DNA of 17,603 nucleotides from Desulfuromonadaceae bacterium (GCA_016744555.1 JADGED010000025.1:1-17603), one strand, 5' to 3'; shown: positions 1-7,006, counted from the first letter of the stretch. Notes: generated by a model from the letters alone, not told the origin. Translations and numbers: made by a program.

Positions 1-78
1 ATCATAAGGTTGCTGGATAATACAGCCTTGTTCTGCCCAATAGTTCTGTAGGGAAAGAATTAAATTCTGAAAAGTCAC
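1..78 (-). CDS. glyQ: Glycyl-tRNA synthetase alpha subunit, N-terminal fragment (cut by window edge)
   Basis: Only the first 26 codons are present; the gene runs off the left edge. The visible protein starts (V/M)TFQNLILSLQNYW and continues AEQGCIIQQPYD, the conserved N-terminus of the alpha subunit of the bacterial alpha2-beta2 glycyl-tRNA synthetase, which charges tRNA-Gly with glycine in the cytoplasm. The start is GTG at 78-76, where family members usually begin with MTFQ. A GGAGG sequence lies 4 bases upstream. A sigma-70-like promoter lies in the gap to recO, so glyQ probably has its own transcription start, although it could also be read through from recO. The beta subunit gene glyS would be expected beyond the window; that is inference. 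Confidence 0.93.
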   Translation of the reverse strand, partial: MTFQNLILSLQNYWAEQGCIIQQPYD

Positions 79-144
79 ATGACCTCCAATAATGCAGTAG
101 TAAACATCTATAAATGATAATTTAAATTAAAAATTTGATGGGGG

Positions 145-173
145 AGTTTAGCTTCCACCCGTGGATATGTCAA
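145..173 (-). promoter_or_regulatory. Candidate sigma-70 promoter for glyQ
   Basis: On the minus strand a perfect TTGACA -35 box (168-173) is followed by a 17-base spacer and TAAACT (145-150), which matches four of six -10 consensus positions. Transcription would start near 138, giving a leader of about 60 bases before the GTG of glyQ. The spacer contains a 5-bp inverted repeat, TCCAC-CC-GTGGA (154-165), which may be chance. No terminator is visible between recO and this promoter. The rest of the 79-190 gap is AT-rich and shows no gene. Confidence 0.6.
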
Positions 174-190
174 GATTTGCGGGGGGATAT

Positions 191-928
191 TCAGGGCAGA
201 AATTTTAACGACTTAGGCTTATAAGGCAAATTCAATTCAAGCACTTGATTAAAAATAGCGGTTGCCTCTTGCAAGGTTTTATATCCAAAGCTAAACCCAT
301 CAAATTGACGATGTGAAACCTTGAGTGATCGCGCCAAAGAACCTATGGTCATCAGGTCAATATCCATTGCAATACTACCGGCACAATCGCAACAAAGGCA
401 GCCACCACGATTGGCATCAAAACTAACCTTTTCATCAGAAAAAATTTTCAGACATTCACTGCAATGTAGTAAGTGGGGCATGTAACCAAGCAAATAAATT
501 AGCCTCAATTCGAATAACAATCGCGCGATGGATTCATCTCCACCATTACTAAGAAAATCCAAAAAGCTACAAAGCAGTTCATAAATATGGGGGTGTGACT
601 CTCCATCTTCAAGCAATAGACTGACAAGCTCTACGCCGTAACTAGCCATTGCTAAGCGGGAAAGAGATTCACGTAACGAGACCCTAGTAGTAAGCAACTC
701 TGCGTCCTGCAAAAACCACATTGAGCCCTGCCCTTGTTTCCATTGGAATATAGCTTGAGTAAAGGGTTCAAGCACTGCACCAAAACGTTTCCTACTTTTG
801 CGGGCAGATTTTGCGAACCCTTGCTGCAATCCATACTCGGATGTAAACAAGGTGAGAATCATGTCGGCTTCACCATAATGTGTATGGCGCATAACCAAAG
901 CTTCACTACTACTAACCTGCGACGCCAT
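191..928 (-). CDS. recO: DNA repair protein RecO
   Basis: RecO is a cytoplasmic recombination mediator that, with RecR (and RecF), helps load RecA onto SSB-coated single-stranded DNA and anneals strands. The 245-residue protein has the usual length and order: an N-terminal OB-fold (about 1-80) with the family pattern EALVMRHTHYGEAD near residue 9, a helical middle, and a zinc site made by C156 and C159 plus the cysteine cluster at 177-182 (probably C179 and C182). The ATG at 928 puts the conserved EALV stretch at the normal distance from the start. The ribosome binding site is poor: nothing close to AGGAGG lies in the 12 bases between the mgtE stop and this ATG. Translation may depend on ribosomes finishing mgtE. 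Confidence 0.95.
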   Translation of the reverse strand: MASQVSSSEALVMRHTHYGEADMILTLFTSEYGLQQGFAKSARKSRKRFGAVLEPFTQAIFQWKQGQGSMWFLQDAELLTTRVSLRESLSRLAMASYGVELVSLLLEDGESHPHIYELLCSFLDFLSNGGDESIARLLFELRLIYLLGYMPHLLHCSECLKIFSDEKVSFDANRGGCLCCDCAGSIAMDIDLMTIGSLARSLKVSHRQFDGFSFGYKTLQEATAIFNQVLELNLPYKPKSLKFLP

Positions 929-940
929 TAGTACTAGGAC

Positions 941-2302
941 TTAGTTAACTAGGTACGGTAGGAACAAGGTAGCGGTACTAAAATAGATCAAAATTCCAGT
1001 AATATCGTTTACCGTTTGCACGATAGGACTCGATGCAATAGCTGGATCGATACCAACTTTTTTGAAAAAGGCAGTAACCAAAACCCCCATACAAGCGGCA
1101 AGAGTAATAGCTGTAACCATCGCCACCCCAACGACTACACCAAAATAGACGTTCTGGTGCCATATAGTTGCGACTGCTGCGATAGTAAAACCACAGACTA
1201 GGCCCATAATTAAGCCTACTCGAAGTTCCTTCAAAAACACCCGCCGCAACATAGAAAAATCAATTCTACCAGTAGCGAAACCTCGTACCAGAATCGTTGA
1301 TGTCTGACTGCCGACATTTCCTCCCATACCCGTTATAACTGGAATGAATGAAATTAACATAATTGCTTCCTGCAAGGTCGCCTTAAAATACCACATTAAG
1401 GTACCGGTAACGACACCACCAATCAAAGTAGTAAGCAACCACGGCAAACGAAGTTTTGCAATCTGCAAGGATTTGTAACCAAGCAACATTTCCTCTTCAG
1501 TAGTACCTGCCATCCGCAAAATATCTTCGGTTGCTTCATCACGCATAACATCAATAACGTCATCAACAGTAATCAACCCAAGTAACTTCCCTTGGTCATC
1601 AACAACAGGAATAGCAAGAATATTGTACTTAGCAACAATCTCGGCAACTTCTTCCTGGTCCATATCAGTTCGAACGCGCATAACATTGGTCGACATGATA
1701 CTGCCAAGCTGAGTGCTTGGTGGAACAGTAAGAAGTTGACGCAGCGAGAGAACACCGACTAAATGGTTATGTTCATCAGTAACATAAACATAAAAAACCA
1801 TCTCGTAGTCTTCTGCATCTTGGAGTTTTTCAATCGCCTCTTTTACGGTTAATTTTTGACCTAAATAGAACACATCGGTTGACATGATACCACCAGCGGT
1901 ATCTTCATCATATCCAAGGAGCTCTTCGGTGCCATCGTCAATGTCATCTTGAAGTTGAGCCAAAATTTCATCAGCTAAATCATCAGGTAAACAACGGATA
2001 AACTCAGCACTATCGTCATTCGCCATTGTTCTTACGATTTTTACTAAATAATCTCTATCCAGCAGAACAGCGATACCAGGCACAGAATCAGCTTCGAGTT
2101 CCGCCATAATATCTGCGACTCGATCCAACTCTGGAACACAATCAAGCAGAGTTATCTGTTCATGAAACTCAAAGAAACGAAACAGGTGAGCAATATCTGC
2201 TGGGTGGATCTTACTTAATGCATTTTTAAGATTAGAAGTAGCACTGCGGTGCAACAGTTTACGAACCGAATCGTGCAATACTTTCATTTTTTGTTCATGC
2301 AT
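941..2302 (-). CDS. mgtE: Magnesium transporter MgtE
   Basis: MgtE is an inner-membrane, Mg2+-gated channel that imports Mg2+ when the cytoplasmic level is low. The order is typical: an N domain of helical repeats (about 1-125), two CBS domains (about 140-250), a connecting helix, then a membrane part (about 285-450) with five predicted helices. The pore signature P-x-x-x-G-x-GGNVGSQ falls at 322-333, and the conserved Asp in TVNDITG at about 433 is the expected ion-binding residue of the last helix. I take ATG at 2302 (453 residues) over the GTG at 2311, because AGGTGA (2308-2313) lies 5 bases before the ATG and would overlap the GTG. The gene follows a strong terminator, so it should have its own promoter in 2303-2400. 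It is probably co-transcribed with recO, 12 bases downstream. Confidence 0.96.
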   Translation of the reverse strand: MHEQKMKVLHDSVRKLLHRSATSNLKNALSKIHPADIAHLFRFFEFHEQITLLDCVPELDRVADIMAELEADSVPGIAVLLDRDYLVKIVRTMANDDSAEFIRCLPDDLADEILAQLQDDIDDGTEELLGYDEDTAGGIMSTDVFYLGQKLTVKEAIEKLQDAEDYEMVFYVYVTDEHNHLVGVLSLRQLLTVPPSTQLGSIMSTNVMRVRTDMDQEEVAEIVAKYNILAIPVVDDQGKLLGLITVDDVIDVMRDEATEDILRMAGTTEEEMLLGYKSLQIAKLRLPWLLTTLIGGVVTGTLMWYFKATLQEAIMLISFIPVITGMGGNVGSQTSTILVRGFATGRIDFSMLRRVFLKELRVGLIMGLVCGFTIAAVATIWHQNVYFGVVVGVAMVTAITLAACMGVLVTAFFKKVGIDPAIASSPIVQTVNDITGILIYFSTATLFLPYLVN

Positions 2303-2412
2303 ATAAATCACCTGAATTGATTATGAAATTAACAATCACCAAACCAAAAATACTTAAAATAAAACTTAAATAACCGACAATATCACCATTGCTTAGTACC
2401 TAGTTTCATTCC
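2303..2412 (-). promoter_or_regulatory. Intergenic region upstream of mgtE; weak promoter candidate
   Basis: This AT-rich stretch separates the ribosomal operon terminator from mgtE. On the minus strand the best -10-like element is CATAAT (2320-2325, five of six), with a weak TTGGTT (2342-2347) at 16-base spacing. A transcript starting there would have a very short leader, so the assignment is doubtful. The leader is also too short for a Mg2+-sensing M-box riboswitch, whose conserved core exceeds 150 bases. No small gene is visible. A short ribosome binding site, AGGTGA (2308-2313), precedes the mgtE ATG. Confidence 0.3.
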
Positions 2413-2488
2413 ATAAAAACGACAACAGGGGGCAAAGATAAAGTCTCTGCCCCCTGTTAACAACAATTTATATATTGGATGAAACTAG
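2400..2488. repeat. Outer inverted repeat enclosing the rplQ terminator
   Basis: CTAGTTTCAT (2400-2409) and ATGAAACTAG (2479-2488) are exact reverse complements. Pairing extends inward by three more base pairs (CCA at 2411-2413 with TGG at 2476-2478) past a one-base bulge at 2410. The arms flank the terminator hairpin on both sides. The inner extension uses the base that ends the U-tract, so the outer stem would close around a folded terminator. Function unknown. Confidence 0.6.
2413..2458 (-). terminator. Rho-independent terminator after rplQ
   Basis: An 11-bp perfect stem has arms AACAGGGGGCA (2424-2434) and TGCCCCCTGTT (2448-2458) around a 13-base loop. Read on the minus strand it is followed by GTCGTTTTTAT, giving the U-rich tail of an intrinsic terminator. 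It lies 31 bases beyond the rplQ stop, and marks the end of the long ribosomal protein transcription unit. On the plus strand the arm is followed by AACAACAATTT, which is a much weaker tail, so the element acts mainly in the minus direction. Confidence 0.92.
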
Positions 2489-2489
2489 A

Positions 2490-2900
2490 TTATGCAGTTT
2501 CTTCCTCAGTAACTTTTTCATCACTAGTATCAGCAGCTTCAAAGCCCTCTTCAACCAACTCGATAATTGCCATAGGAGCATTATCTCCCTGTCGATTAAC
2601 AAGTCTGATAATTCTAGTATAACCACCGGGACGTGAAGAATAGCGAGGTGCAATCATCTCAAACAACTTTGCAACCAACTTAGGGTCACGAATTACTTGC
2701 ATAGCTTGACGACGAGCATGAAGATCACCGCGCTTACCCAAAGTAATCATTTTATCAACAAGCTTACGTAGCTCTTTAGCACGTGTAACAGTGGTTGTAA
2801 TCTTTTCGTACTCGAAAAAAGAGGTAACCATATTACGCATCATGTGTTGACGATGATCTGGCTTACGGCCTAACTTTCTGCCGGACTTATTGTGACGCAT
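2490..2900 (-). CDS. rplQ: 50S ribosomal protein L17
   Basis: L17 is a large-subunit protein near the exit side of the ribosome. The protein starts MRHNKSGRKLGRKPDHRQHM, the family's N-terminal signature, and contains the usual core with the motif SRPGGYTRI around residue 70. At 136 residues it is slightly longer than the E. coli protein; the excess is an acidic tail rich in Glu and Asp (about 120-136), common in this lineage. The start is ATG at 2900 with AAAGGAA about 8 bases upstream. It is the last gene of the alpha cluster, 36 bases after rpoA and directly before the terminator. Confidence 0.99.
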   Translation of the reverse strand: MRHNKSGRKLGRKPDHRQHMMRNMVTSFFEYEKITTTVTRAKELRKLVDKMITLGKRGDLHARRQAMQVIRDPKLVAKLFEMIAPRYSSRPGGYTRIIRLVNRQGDNAPMAIIELVEEGFEAADTSDEKVTEEETA

Positions 2901-2936
2901 TATTCTGTTCCTTTCAAAAAACCTACCGCAGGGAAT

Positions 2937-3947
2937 TTATTCTTCGTCCTGACCTTTTTGGATCAGTTTCAAATAATCAGGATCCGGGAAACCCTCTAAC
3001 TTGACGCCGAGTCCCAATCCCATATCGGATAGTATATCTTTAATTTCATTCAGAGATTTTCTACCAAAATTCTGAGTCTTCAGCATTTCAGCTTCTGATT
3101 TTTGAACTAATTCACCAATCAGATTAATCTGAGCATTTTTCAAGCAATTTGCACTACGTACAGACAACTCTAACTCTTCAACCGAACGATAAAGGTTTTC
3201 GTTAACCTTATGTTTATCGGTATCTTCAGTTTCTGCTACTGGCTCATCTGTTTCATCAAAATTGATGAATAGCTGCAATTGCTCTTTATAAATTTTTGCC
3301 GAAAAGGCAACTGCATCTTCAGGTTTTACACTGCCGTCAGTATAAACTTCCAACGTCAATTTGTCATAATCGGTAATTTGACCGACTCGAGCATTGGAGA
3401 CATTGTAATTAACTTTGGCTATAGGAGAAAAAATTGCATCAATTGGAATAGTTCCAACCGGAGCGCTATCATCTCTATTTTTTTCTGCCGAGACATAACC
3501 CTTGCCCATAGCAACAGTCATATCAATTTCTAACTGAGTCTCTTCACCACATGTAGCTATATGATGATCTGGGTTAAGAATTTCGACATTACTGTCGGTA
3601 ATTATATCCCCTGCTTTAACAACTCCAGCGCCCTTTTGGACAATCCGGATATTGCGATCGTCATGTCCATGAATACGTACCTTTACCCCTTTTAAATTAA
3701 GGATAATATCGGTTACGTCTTCAGTGACACCAACGACACTAGAAAACTCATGCTGGACATTTTTAATCCGCACAGAAGTAATAGCAGCGCCCTGCAAGGA
3801 TGACAAAAGTATGCGACGTAATGAGTTACCCAAAGTTGTACCAAACCCACGCTCAAAAGGCTCAGCAACGAATTTACCATATGTTTCGGTCAACTCAGTT
3901 GCCTCCAAACGCGTTGGTTTGATTAGGTCTCTCCAGTTATTGTACAT
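2937..3947 (-). CDS. rpoA: DNA-directed RNA polymerase subunit alpha
   Basis: RpoA dimerises to scaffold assembly of the core RNA polymerase, and its C-terminal domain contacts UP elements and activators. The 336-residue protein has the N-terminal assembly domain (about 1-232) with the conserved stretch GTTLGNSLRRILLSS (36-50). An acidic linker (about 231-248) follows, then the C-terminal domain (about 250-322) with the RSANCLKNA helix. R264 and N267 there correspond to the E. coli DNA-contacting R265 and N268. The MYNNWRDLIKP start resembles Geobacter-type proteins as I recall them. ATG at 3947 follows a GGGAG ribosome binding site. Its place between rpsD and rplQ is the standard alpha-operon position. 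Confidence 0.99.
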   Translation of the reverse strand: MYNNWRDLIKPTRLEATELTETYGKFVAEPFERGFGTTLGNSLRRILLSSLQGAAITSVRIKNVQHEFSSVVGVTEDVTDIILNLKGVKVRIHGHDDRNIRIVQKGAGVVKAGDIITDSNVEILNPDHHIATCGEETQLEIDMTVAMGKGYVSAEKNRDDSAPVGTIPIDAIFSPIAKVNYNVSNARVGQITDYDKLTLEVYTDGSVKPEDAVAFSAKIYKEQLQLFINFDETDEPVAETEDTDKHKVNENLYRSVEELELSVRSANCLKNAQINLIGELVQKSEAEMLKTQNFGRKSLNEIKDILSDMGLGLGVKLEGFPDPDYLKLIQKGQDEE

Positions 3948-3989
3948 ATATTAAATCTCCCTCTCAAGAATTCCTGATGAGGTTATAAA

Positions 3990-4619
3990 TTACTTAGAGT
4001 AAAGTTCAACAATAAGTTGCTCTTGGAACTCTGGTGTAGTCAATTCACTACGCTGTGGCAATGTCTTAATGATACCCTTGAAAGCATCACGCTCGAGCTC
4101 TACCCATGAAGGCAAGCCACGACGCATTACACTATCGAGAGACTCATTAATACTTGTAACTTCACGGCTTTTCTCCCGCAAAGTAACAACGTCGTTGGGA
4201 CGCACCAAGTATGATGGAATATCAACCTTACGATCATTTACCAAGAAATGACCATGGCGTACCAATGTACGTGCTTGTGCGCGAGAAACTGCAAAGCCAA
4301 GACGGTAAATAGCGCTATCAAGGCGACGTTCAAGAAGTGTCAACAGGTTCTCACCTGTCACACCCTTCATGCCGTCAGCCTTAGAAAAACAAAGTCTAAA
4401 CTGCTTTTCCTGAATACCATAAGTACGCTTCATCTTTTGCTTTTCGCGTAACTGTGTACCATAATCAGAGACTTTAGTACGCCGCTGTCCATGCTGACCC
4501 GGAGCATAATTACGCCGTTCCAGTGCACATTTATCGGTATAACATCTGTCCCCTTTCAGGAACAGTTTTGAATTTTCTCTTCTGCACTGTCGGCAGACTG
4601 GACCAGAATATCTAGACAA
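3990..4619 (-). CDS. rpsD: 30S ribosomal protein S4, zinc-binding form
   Basis: S4 is a primary 16S rRNA binding protein that nucleates assembly of the small-subunit body; in E. coli it also represses the alpha operon. The 209-residue protein carries a Cys4 zinc site at the N-terminus (C9, C12, C26, C31), and an S4 RNA-binding domain at about 98-160. The start codon is TTG at 4619: the family begins MARYxGPxCRxCRRE, so MSRYSGPVCRQC fixes it, and no in-frame ATG or GTG lies upstream of it after the rpsK stop. A perfect AAGGAGG (4626-4632) sits 6 bases away. The gene follows rpsK by 18 bases and precedes rpoA by 42. Confidence 0.99.
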   Translation of the reverse strand: MSRYSGPVCRQCRRENSKLFLKGDRCYTDKCALERRNYAPGQHGQRRTKVSDYGTQLREKQKMKRTYGIQEKQFRLCFSKADGMKGVTGENLLTLLERRLDSAIYRLGFAVSRAQARTLVRHGHFLVNDRKVDIPSYLVRPNDVVTLREKSREVTSINESLDSVMRRGLPSWVELERDAFKGIIKTLPQRSELTTPEFQEQLIVELYSK

Positions 4620-4625
4620 CTTCTT

Positions 4626-4632
4626 CCTCCTT
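4626..4632 (-). promoter_or_regulatory. Strong ribosome binding site for the TTG start of rpsD
   Basis: AAGGAGG on the minus strand lies 6 bases before the TTG at 4619, inside the 18-base rpsK-rpsD gap. Confidence 0.85.
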
Positions 4633-4637
4633 GTTGC

Positions 4638-5033
4638 TTAAACGCGACGACGTTTAGGTGGACGACAACCATTGTGTGGTATCGGTGTTACGTCCTTTAT
4701 CATAGTAACTGTCAAACCAGCTAGCGAAAGTGCTCGCAATGCTGACTCACGTCCACTACCAGGCCCTTTTACATAGGCCTCAACTGAACGCATACCATGC
4801 TCCATAGCTTTTGTTGCAGCATCTTCGGCAGCAATCTGAGCAGCAAAGGGAGTACTCTTACGAGAACCTTTGAAACCTTTTGCTCCTGAAGTTGACCAAG
4901 CAACTACATTACCAACTGGATCACAGATAGTTACAATAGTATTATTAAAGGTGGATTGAATATGAACAACACCTTTAGCAATATTCTTTTTTTCGACCTT
5001 TTTACGCCCGACTTTTTTACCTGATTTAGCCAT
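4638..5033 (-). CDS. rpsK: 30S ribosomal protein S11
   Basis: S11 lines the small-subunit platform near the E-site mRNA path. The 131-residue protein has a basic N-terminus (SGKKVGRKKVEKKN), the core IQSTFNNTIVTI, and the strongly conserved C-terminal PHNGCRPPKRRRV. That end includes the Asn-Gly pair (N121-G122) that forms isoaspartate in E. coli S11. ATG at 5033 has a GTGGAG ribosome binding site. Spacing to rpsM is 13 bases and to rpsD 18, consistent with a single transcript. Confidence 0.99.
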   Translation of the reverse strand: MAKSGKKVGRKKVEKKNIAKGVVHIQSTFNNTIVTICDPVGNVVAWSTSGAKGFKGSRKSTPFAAQIAAEDAATKAMEHGMRSVEAYVKGPGSGRESALRALSLAGLTVTMIKDVTPIPHNGCRPPKRRRV

Positions 5034-5046
5034 GAATTACTCCACT

Positions 5047-5415
5047 TTATTTCTTCTTACCAGCAACTGTTTTCTTCGGCCCCTTACGGGTCCGTGAATT
5101 ATTCTTGGTATTCTGACCACGTGCAGGCAAGCCACGACGATGACGTAACCCACGGTAACAACCGAGGTCCATCAAGCGCTTCATATTCATTGTAATCTCA
5201 CGACGTAAATCACCTTCAACACGGCAATCACGATCAACAAGTTCACGAATCTTAGCTAACTCTGACTCAGTTAAATCATCAGTACGGGCATTAAAATCTA
5301 CCCCAGCCTGAGCAAGAACTTTCTGGGATGTAGTATGACCAATCCCATAAATATAAGTCATGGCCACTTCAATGCGTTTATTACGCGGTAAGTCGACTCC
5401 AGCAATACGTGCCAA
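5047..5415 (-). CDS. rpsM: 30S ribosomal protein S13
   Basis: S13 sits in the 30S head and forms intersubunit bridges with 23S rRNA and L5. The 122-residue protein begins MARIAGVDLPRNKR, has the helix-two-turn-helix core (YIYGIGHTTSQKVL), and ends with the basic tail RTRKGPKKTVAGKKK that reaches toward the P-site tRNA. The start codon is TTG at 5415: MARIAGV is the universal bacterial beginning and no ATG or GTG is available in frame. AGGAGG (5421-5426) lies 5 bases upstream. It is the first gene of the alpha cluster but only 11 bases of the 17-base gap from rpmJ lie beyond that site, so there is no room for the S4-binding pseudoknot known from the E. coli rpsM leader. Confidence 0.99.
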   Translation of the reverse strand: MARIAGVDLPRNKRIEVAMTYIYGIGHTTSQKVLAQAGVDFNARTDDLTESELAKIRELVDRDCRVEGDLRREITMNMKRLMDLGCYRGLRHRRGLPARGQNTKNNSRTRKGPKKTVAGKKK

Positions 5416-5420
5416 TTTTT

Positions 5421-5426
5421 CCTCCT
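5421..5426 (-). promoter_or_regulatory. Strong ribosome binding site for the TTG start of rpsM
   Basis: AGGAGG on the minus strand lies 5 bases before the TTG at 5415. It fixes the start together with the conserved MARIAGV N-terminus. Confidence 0.85.
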
Positions 5427-5432
5427 AGGGAA

Positions 5433-5546
5433 TTATCCCTGACGCTGCTTGTGTTTGGGATTCTCGCAGATGATCCTGATAACACCTTTGCGTTTGATAA
5501 CCTTGCATTTATCACAGATCTTCTTAACCGAAGCTCTAACCTTCAT
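5433..5546 (-). CDS. rpmJ: 50S ribosomal protein L36, zinc-binding form
   Basis: This 37-residue gene encodes L36, a small zinc-ribbon protein that buttresses 23S rRNA in the large subunit. The translation is MKVRASVKKICDKC, then KVIKRKG, then VIRIICENPKHKQRQG. Zinc ligands are C11, C14, C27 and H32, the zinc-containing (C+) form. ATG at 5546 has AAGGAT about 8 bases upstream. The gene lies between map and rpsM, its normal place. The infA gene that often sits beside it is not present here. Confidence 0.98.
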   Translation of the reverse strand: MKVRASVKKICDKCKVIKRKGVIRIICENPKHKQRQG

Positions 5547-5573
5547 TTTGAGATCCTTTTCCGATCAATTTCG

Positions 5574-5592
5574 TCTATCAACAAATGATAGA
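5574..5592 (-). repeat. Small hairpin between map and rpmJ
   Basis: TCTATCA (5574-5580) and TGATAGA (5586-5592) form a 7-bp perfect stem with a 5-base loop in the 57-base gap between map and rpmJ, the longest gap inside the ribosomal block. On the minus strand it is followed by CGAAATTG and not by a T run, so it is not an intrinsic terminator. It could be a processing or stabilising structure, or chance. Confidence 0.35.
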
Positions 5593-5603
5593 TCTAACAA
5601 TTA

Positions 5604-6362
5604 TTATTTTATCACCTGAGTCAGTATTTCTGGCCCATTGTCGGTAATTGCAATTGTATGCTCAAAGTGAGCAGACAATTTACCGTCAACCGTTACTGCC
5701 GTCCAACCATCCTCAAGAACTCTAACCCCTGACAAACCAACATTTACCATTGGCTCAATCGCCAAAGTCATACCAGATTTCAATCTTGGGCCTCGACCTG
5801 GCGCACCATAATTTGGAATCTGTGGATCTTCATGCAACTTGCGGCCAATTCCATGACCAACAAATTCGCGAACTACACTAAATCCAGCTTGTTCAACTCG
5901 AACCTGAACAGCATTAGAAATATCAGACAAATATCCACCAGGAACCGCAGCAGCAATACCACATTCCAGTGATTCTTTAGTTACTTGCAACAAGCGTTGA
6001 GTCTCTAAATCAATCTCACCAACCGGAATGGTTACCGCTGAATCTCCATGGAACCCATCAACTATCAAGCCAAAATCGACGCTGACAATATCTCCATTTT
6101 GCAATGGGTCATGATTAGCAAAACCATGGACAACTCGATCGTTTGGCGAAGCACAAATAGTAAAAGGAAAGCCACCGTAACCTTTGAAGGCCGGTCTTGC
6201 CTTCCACTTAACACATTGTTTTTCTGCTAACTGATCAAGTTCGTACGTTGTAATACCTGGTTGAACTTTTTCACGCAGCATTTGCAGAACTTCTGCAACC
6301 AAAGAACCAGCGTGGCGCATTTTTTCTACTTCAGCTGGAGATTTAACAATAATCAACGTCAC
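5604..6362 (-). CDS. map: Methionine aminopeptidase, type I
   Basis: MetAP removes the initiator methionine from new proteins whose second residue is small. All five metal ligands of the pita-bread fold are in place: D96, D107, H170, E203 and E234 (252-residue numbering), with H79 in VVHGF as the conserved substrate-binding histidine. Length fits the type Ia family. The start is uncertain. GTG at 6362 shares one base with the adk stop (TAGTG) but lies only 2 bases from the ribosome binding site AAGGT (6365-6369). TTG at 6356 has a better 8-base spacing and would give MIIVKSPAEVEKM, close to the usual family N-terminus. Either way translation is coupled to adk. MetAP beside adk and secY is a classic spc-operon arrangement. 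Confidence 0.98.
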   Translation of the reverse strand: MTLIIVKSPAEVEKMRHAGSLVAEVLQMLREKVQPGITTYELDQLAEKQCVKWKARPAFKGYGGFPFTICASPNDRVVHGFANHDPLQNGDIVSVDFGLIVDGFHGDSAVTIPVGEIDLETQRLLQVTKESLECGIAAAVPGGYLSDISNAVQVRVEQAGFSVVREFVGHGIGRKLHEDPQIPNYGAPGRGPRLKSGMTLAIEPMVNVGLSGVRVLEDGWTAVTVDGKLSAHFEHTIAITDNGPEILTQVIK

Positions 6363-7006
6363 TAACCTTGAAGAGTGGCAACAATCGCTTGCTGAACTGC
6401 GCCGATTTCTCCCATACCGTCAACACACTGCAAAATACCTTGGTCACTATAGTATGTCTCTAACGGGGCAGTAACCTGATGATATACTTCCATTCGATTC
6501 CGAATAGTTTCTTCACAATCATCTGCACGCTGGGTTAATTCACCACCACAGGCACTACATGTCCCATTGTCAGCAGGTGGATCGTAGCGTAGATGGAAGC
6601 CTTTGCCACAATCAGCACAAGTACGCCGACCAGTTAAACGTTCTACCAAGGACTCGGTATCAACCTGCAGTGAAACTGCAGCGTCAATTTGTTTCCCTAG
6701 ATCAATCAGTACTTGCTTTAAAGAATCAGCTTGCGGAGTTGTCCGGGGAAATCCATCAAGAATAAATCCACCATTGCAATCTTCTTCCTGTAAACGTTCG
6801 CGAACAATTCCTACAACAACTTCATCAGGGACCAAATCACCAGAATCCATACACTCTTTAGCTTTAATCCCCATCGGAGACTTTGCAGCAACTGCGGCAC
6901 GCAGCATATCACCCGTAGAAATCTGTGGAATCTTATATCTTTCCACCAGCATCGCCGACTGTGTTCCTTTACCGGCGCCAGGAGGTCCTAACAATATAAT
7001 CTTCAT
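6362..7006 (-). CDS. adk: Adenylate kinase, zinc-type lid
   Basis: Adenylate kinase catalyses ATP + AMP = 2 ADP in the cytoplasm. The 214-residue protein has the P-loop GPPGAGKGT (7-15), the AMP-binding signature FILDGFPRT (81-89), and a long lid carrying C130, C133, C150 and C153, a four-cysteine structural zinc site as in Gram-positive and many deltaproteobacterial enzymes. I start at the ATG at 7006 (MKIILLGPPG). A TTG one codon earlier gives no family-like residue and is not needed. The gene is 13 bases after secY, and its TAG stop overlaps the GTG of map by one base. Confidence 0.98.
   Translation of the reverse strand: MKIILLGPPGAGKGTQSAMLVERYKIPQISTGDMLRAAVAAKSPMGIKAKECMDSGDLVPDEVVVGIVRERLQEEDCNGGFILDGFPRTTPQADSLKQVLIDLGKQIDAAVSLQVDTESLVERLTGRRTCADCGKGFHLRYDPPADNGTCSACGGELTQRADDCEETIRNRMEVYHQVTAPLETYYSDQGILQCVDGMGEIGAVQQAIVATLQG

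Noticed and set aside
2309..2311. GTG as the mgtE start
   Set aside because: It overlaps the AGGTGA ribosome binding site, which is correctly spaced for the ATG at 2302.
2424..2470. The rplQ terminator acting as a bidirectional terminator
   Set aside because: The plus-strand tail is AACAACAATTT, not a T run, and no plus-strand gene converges on it.
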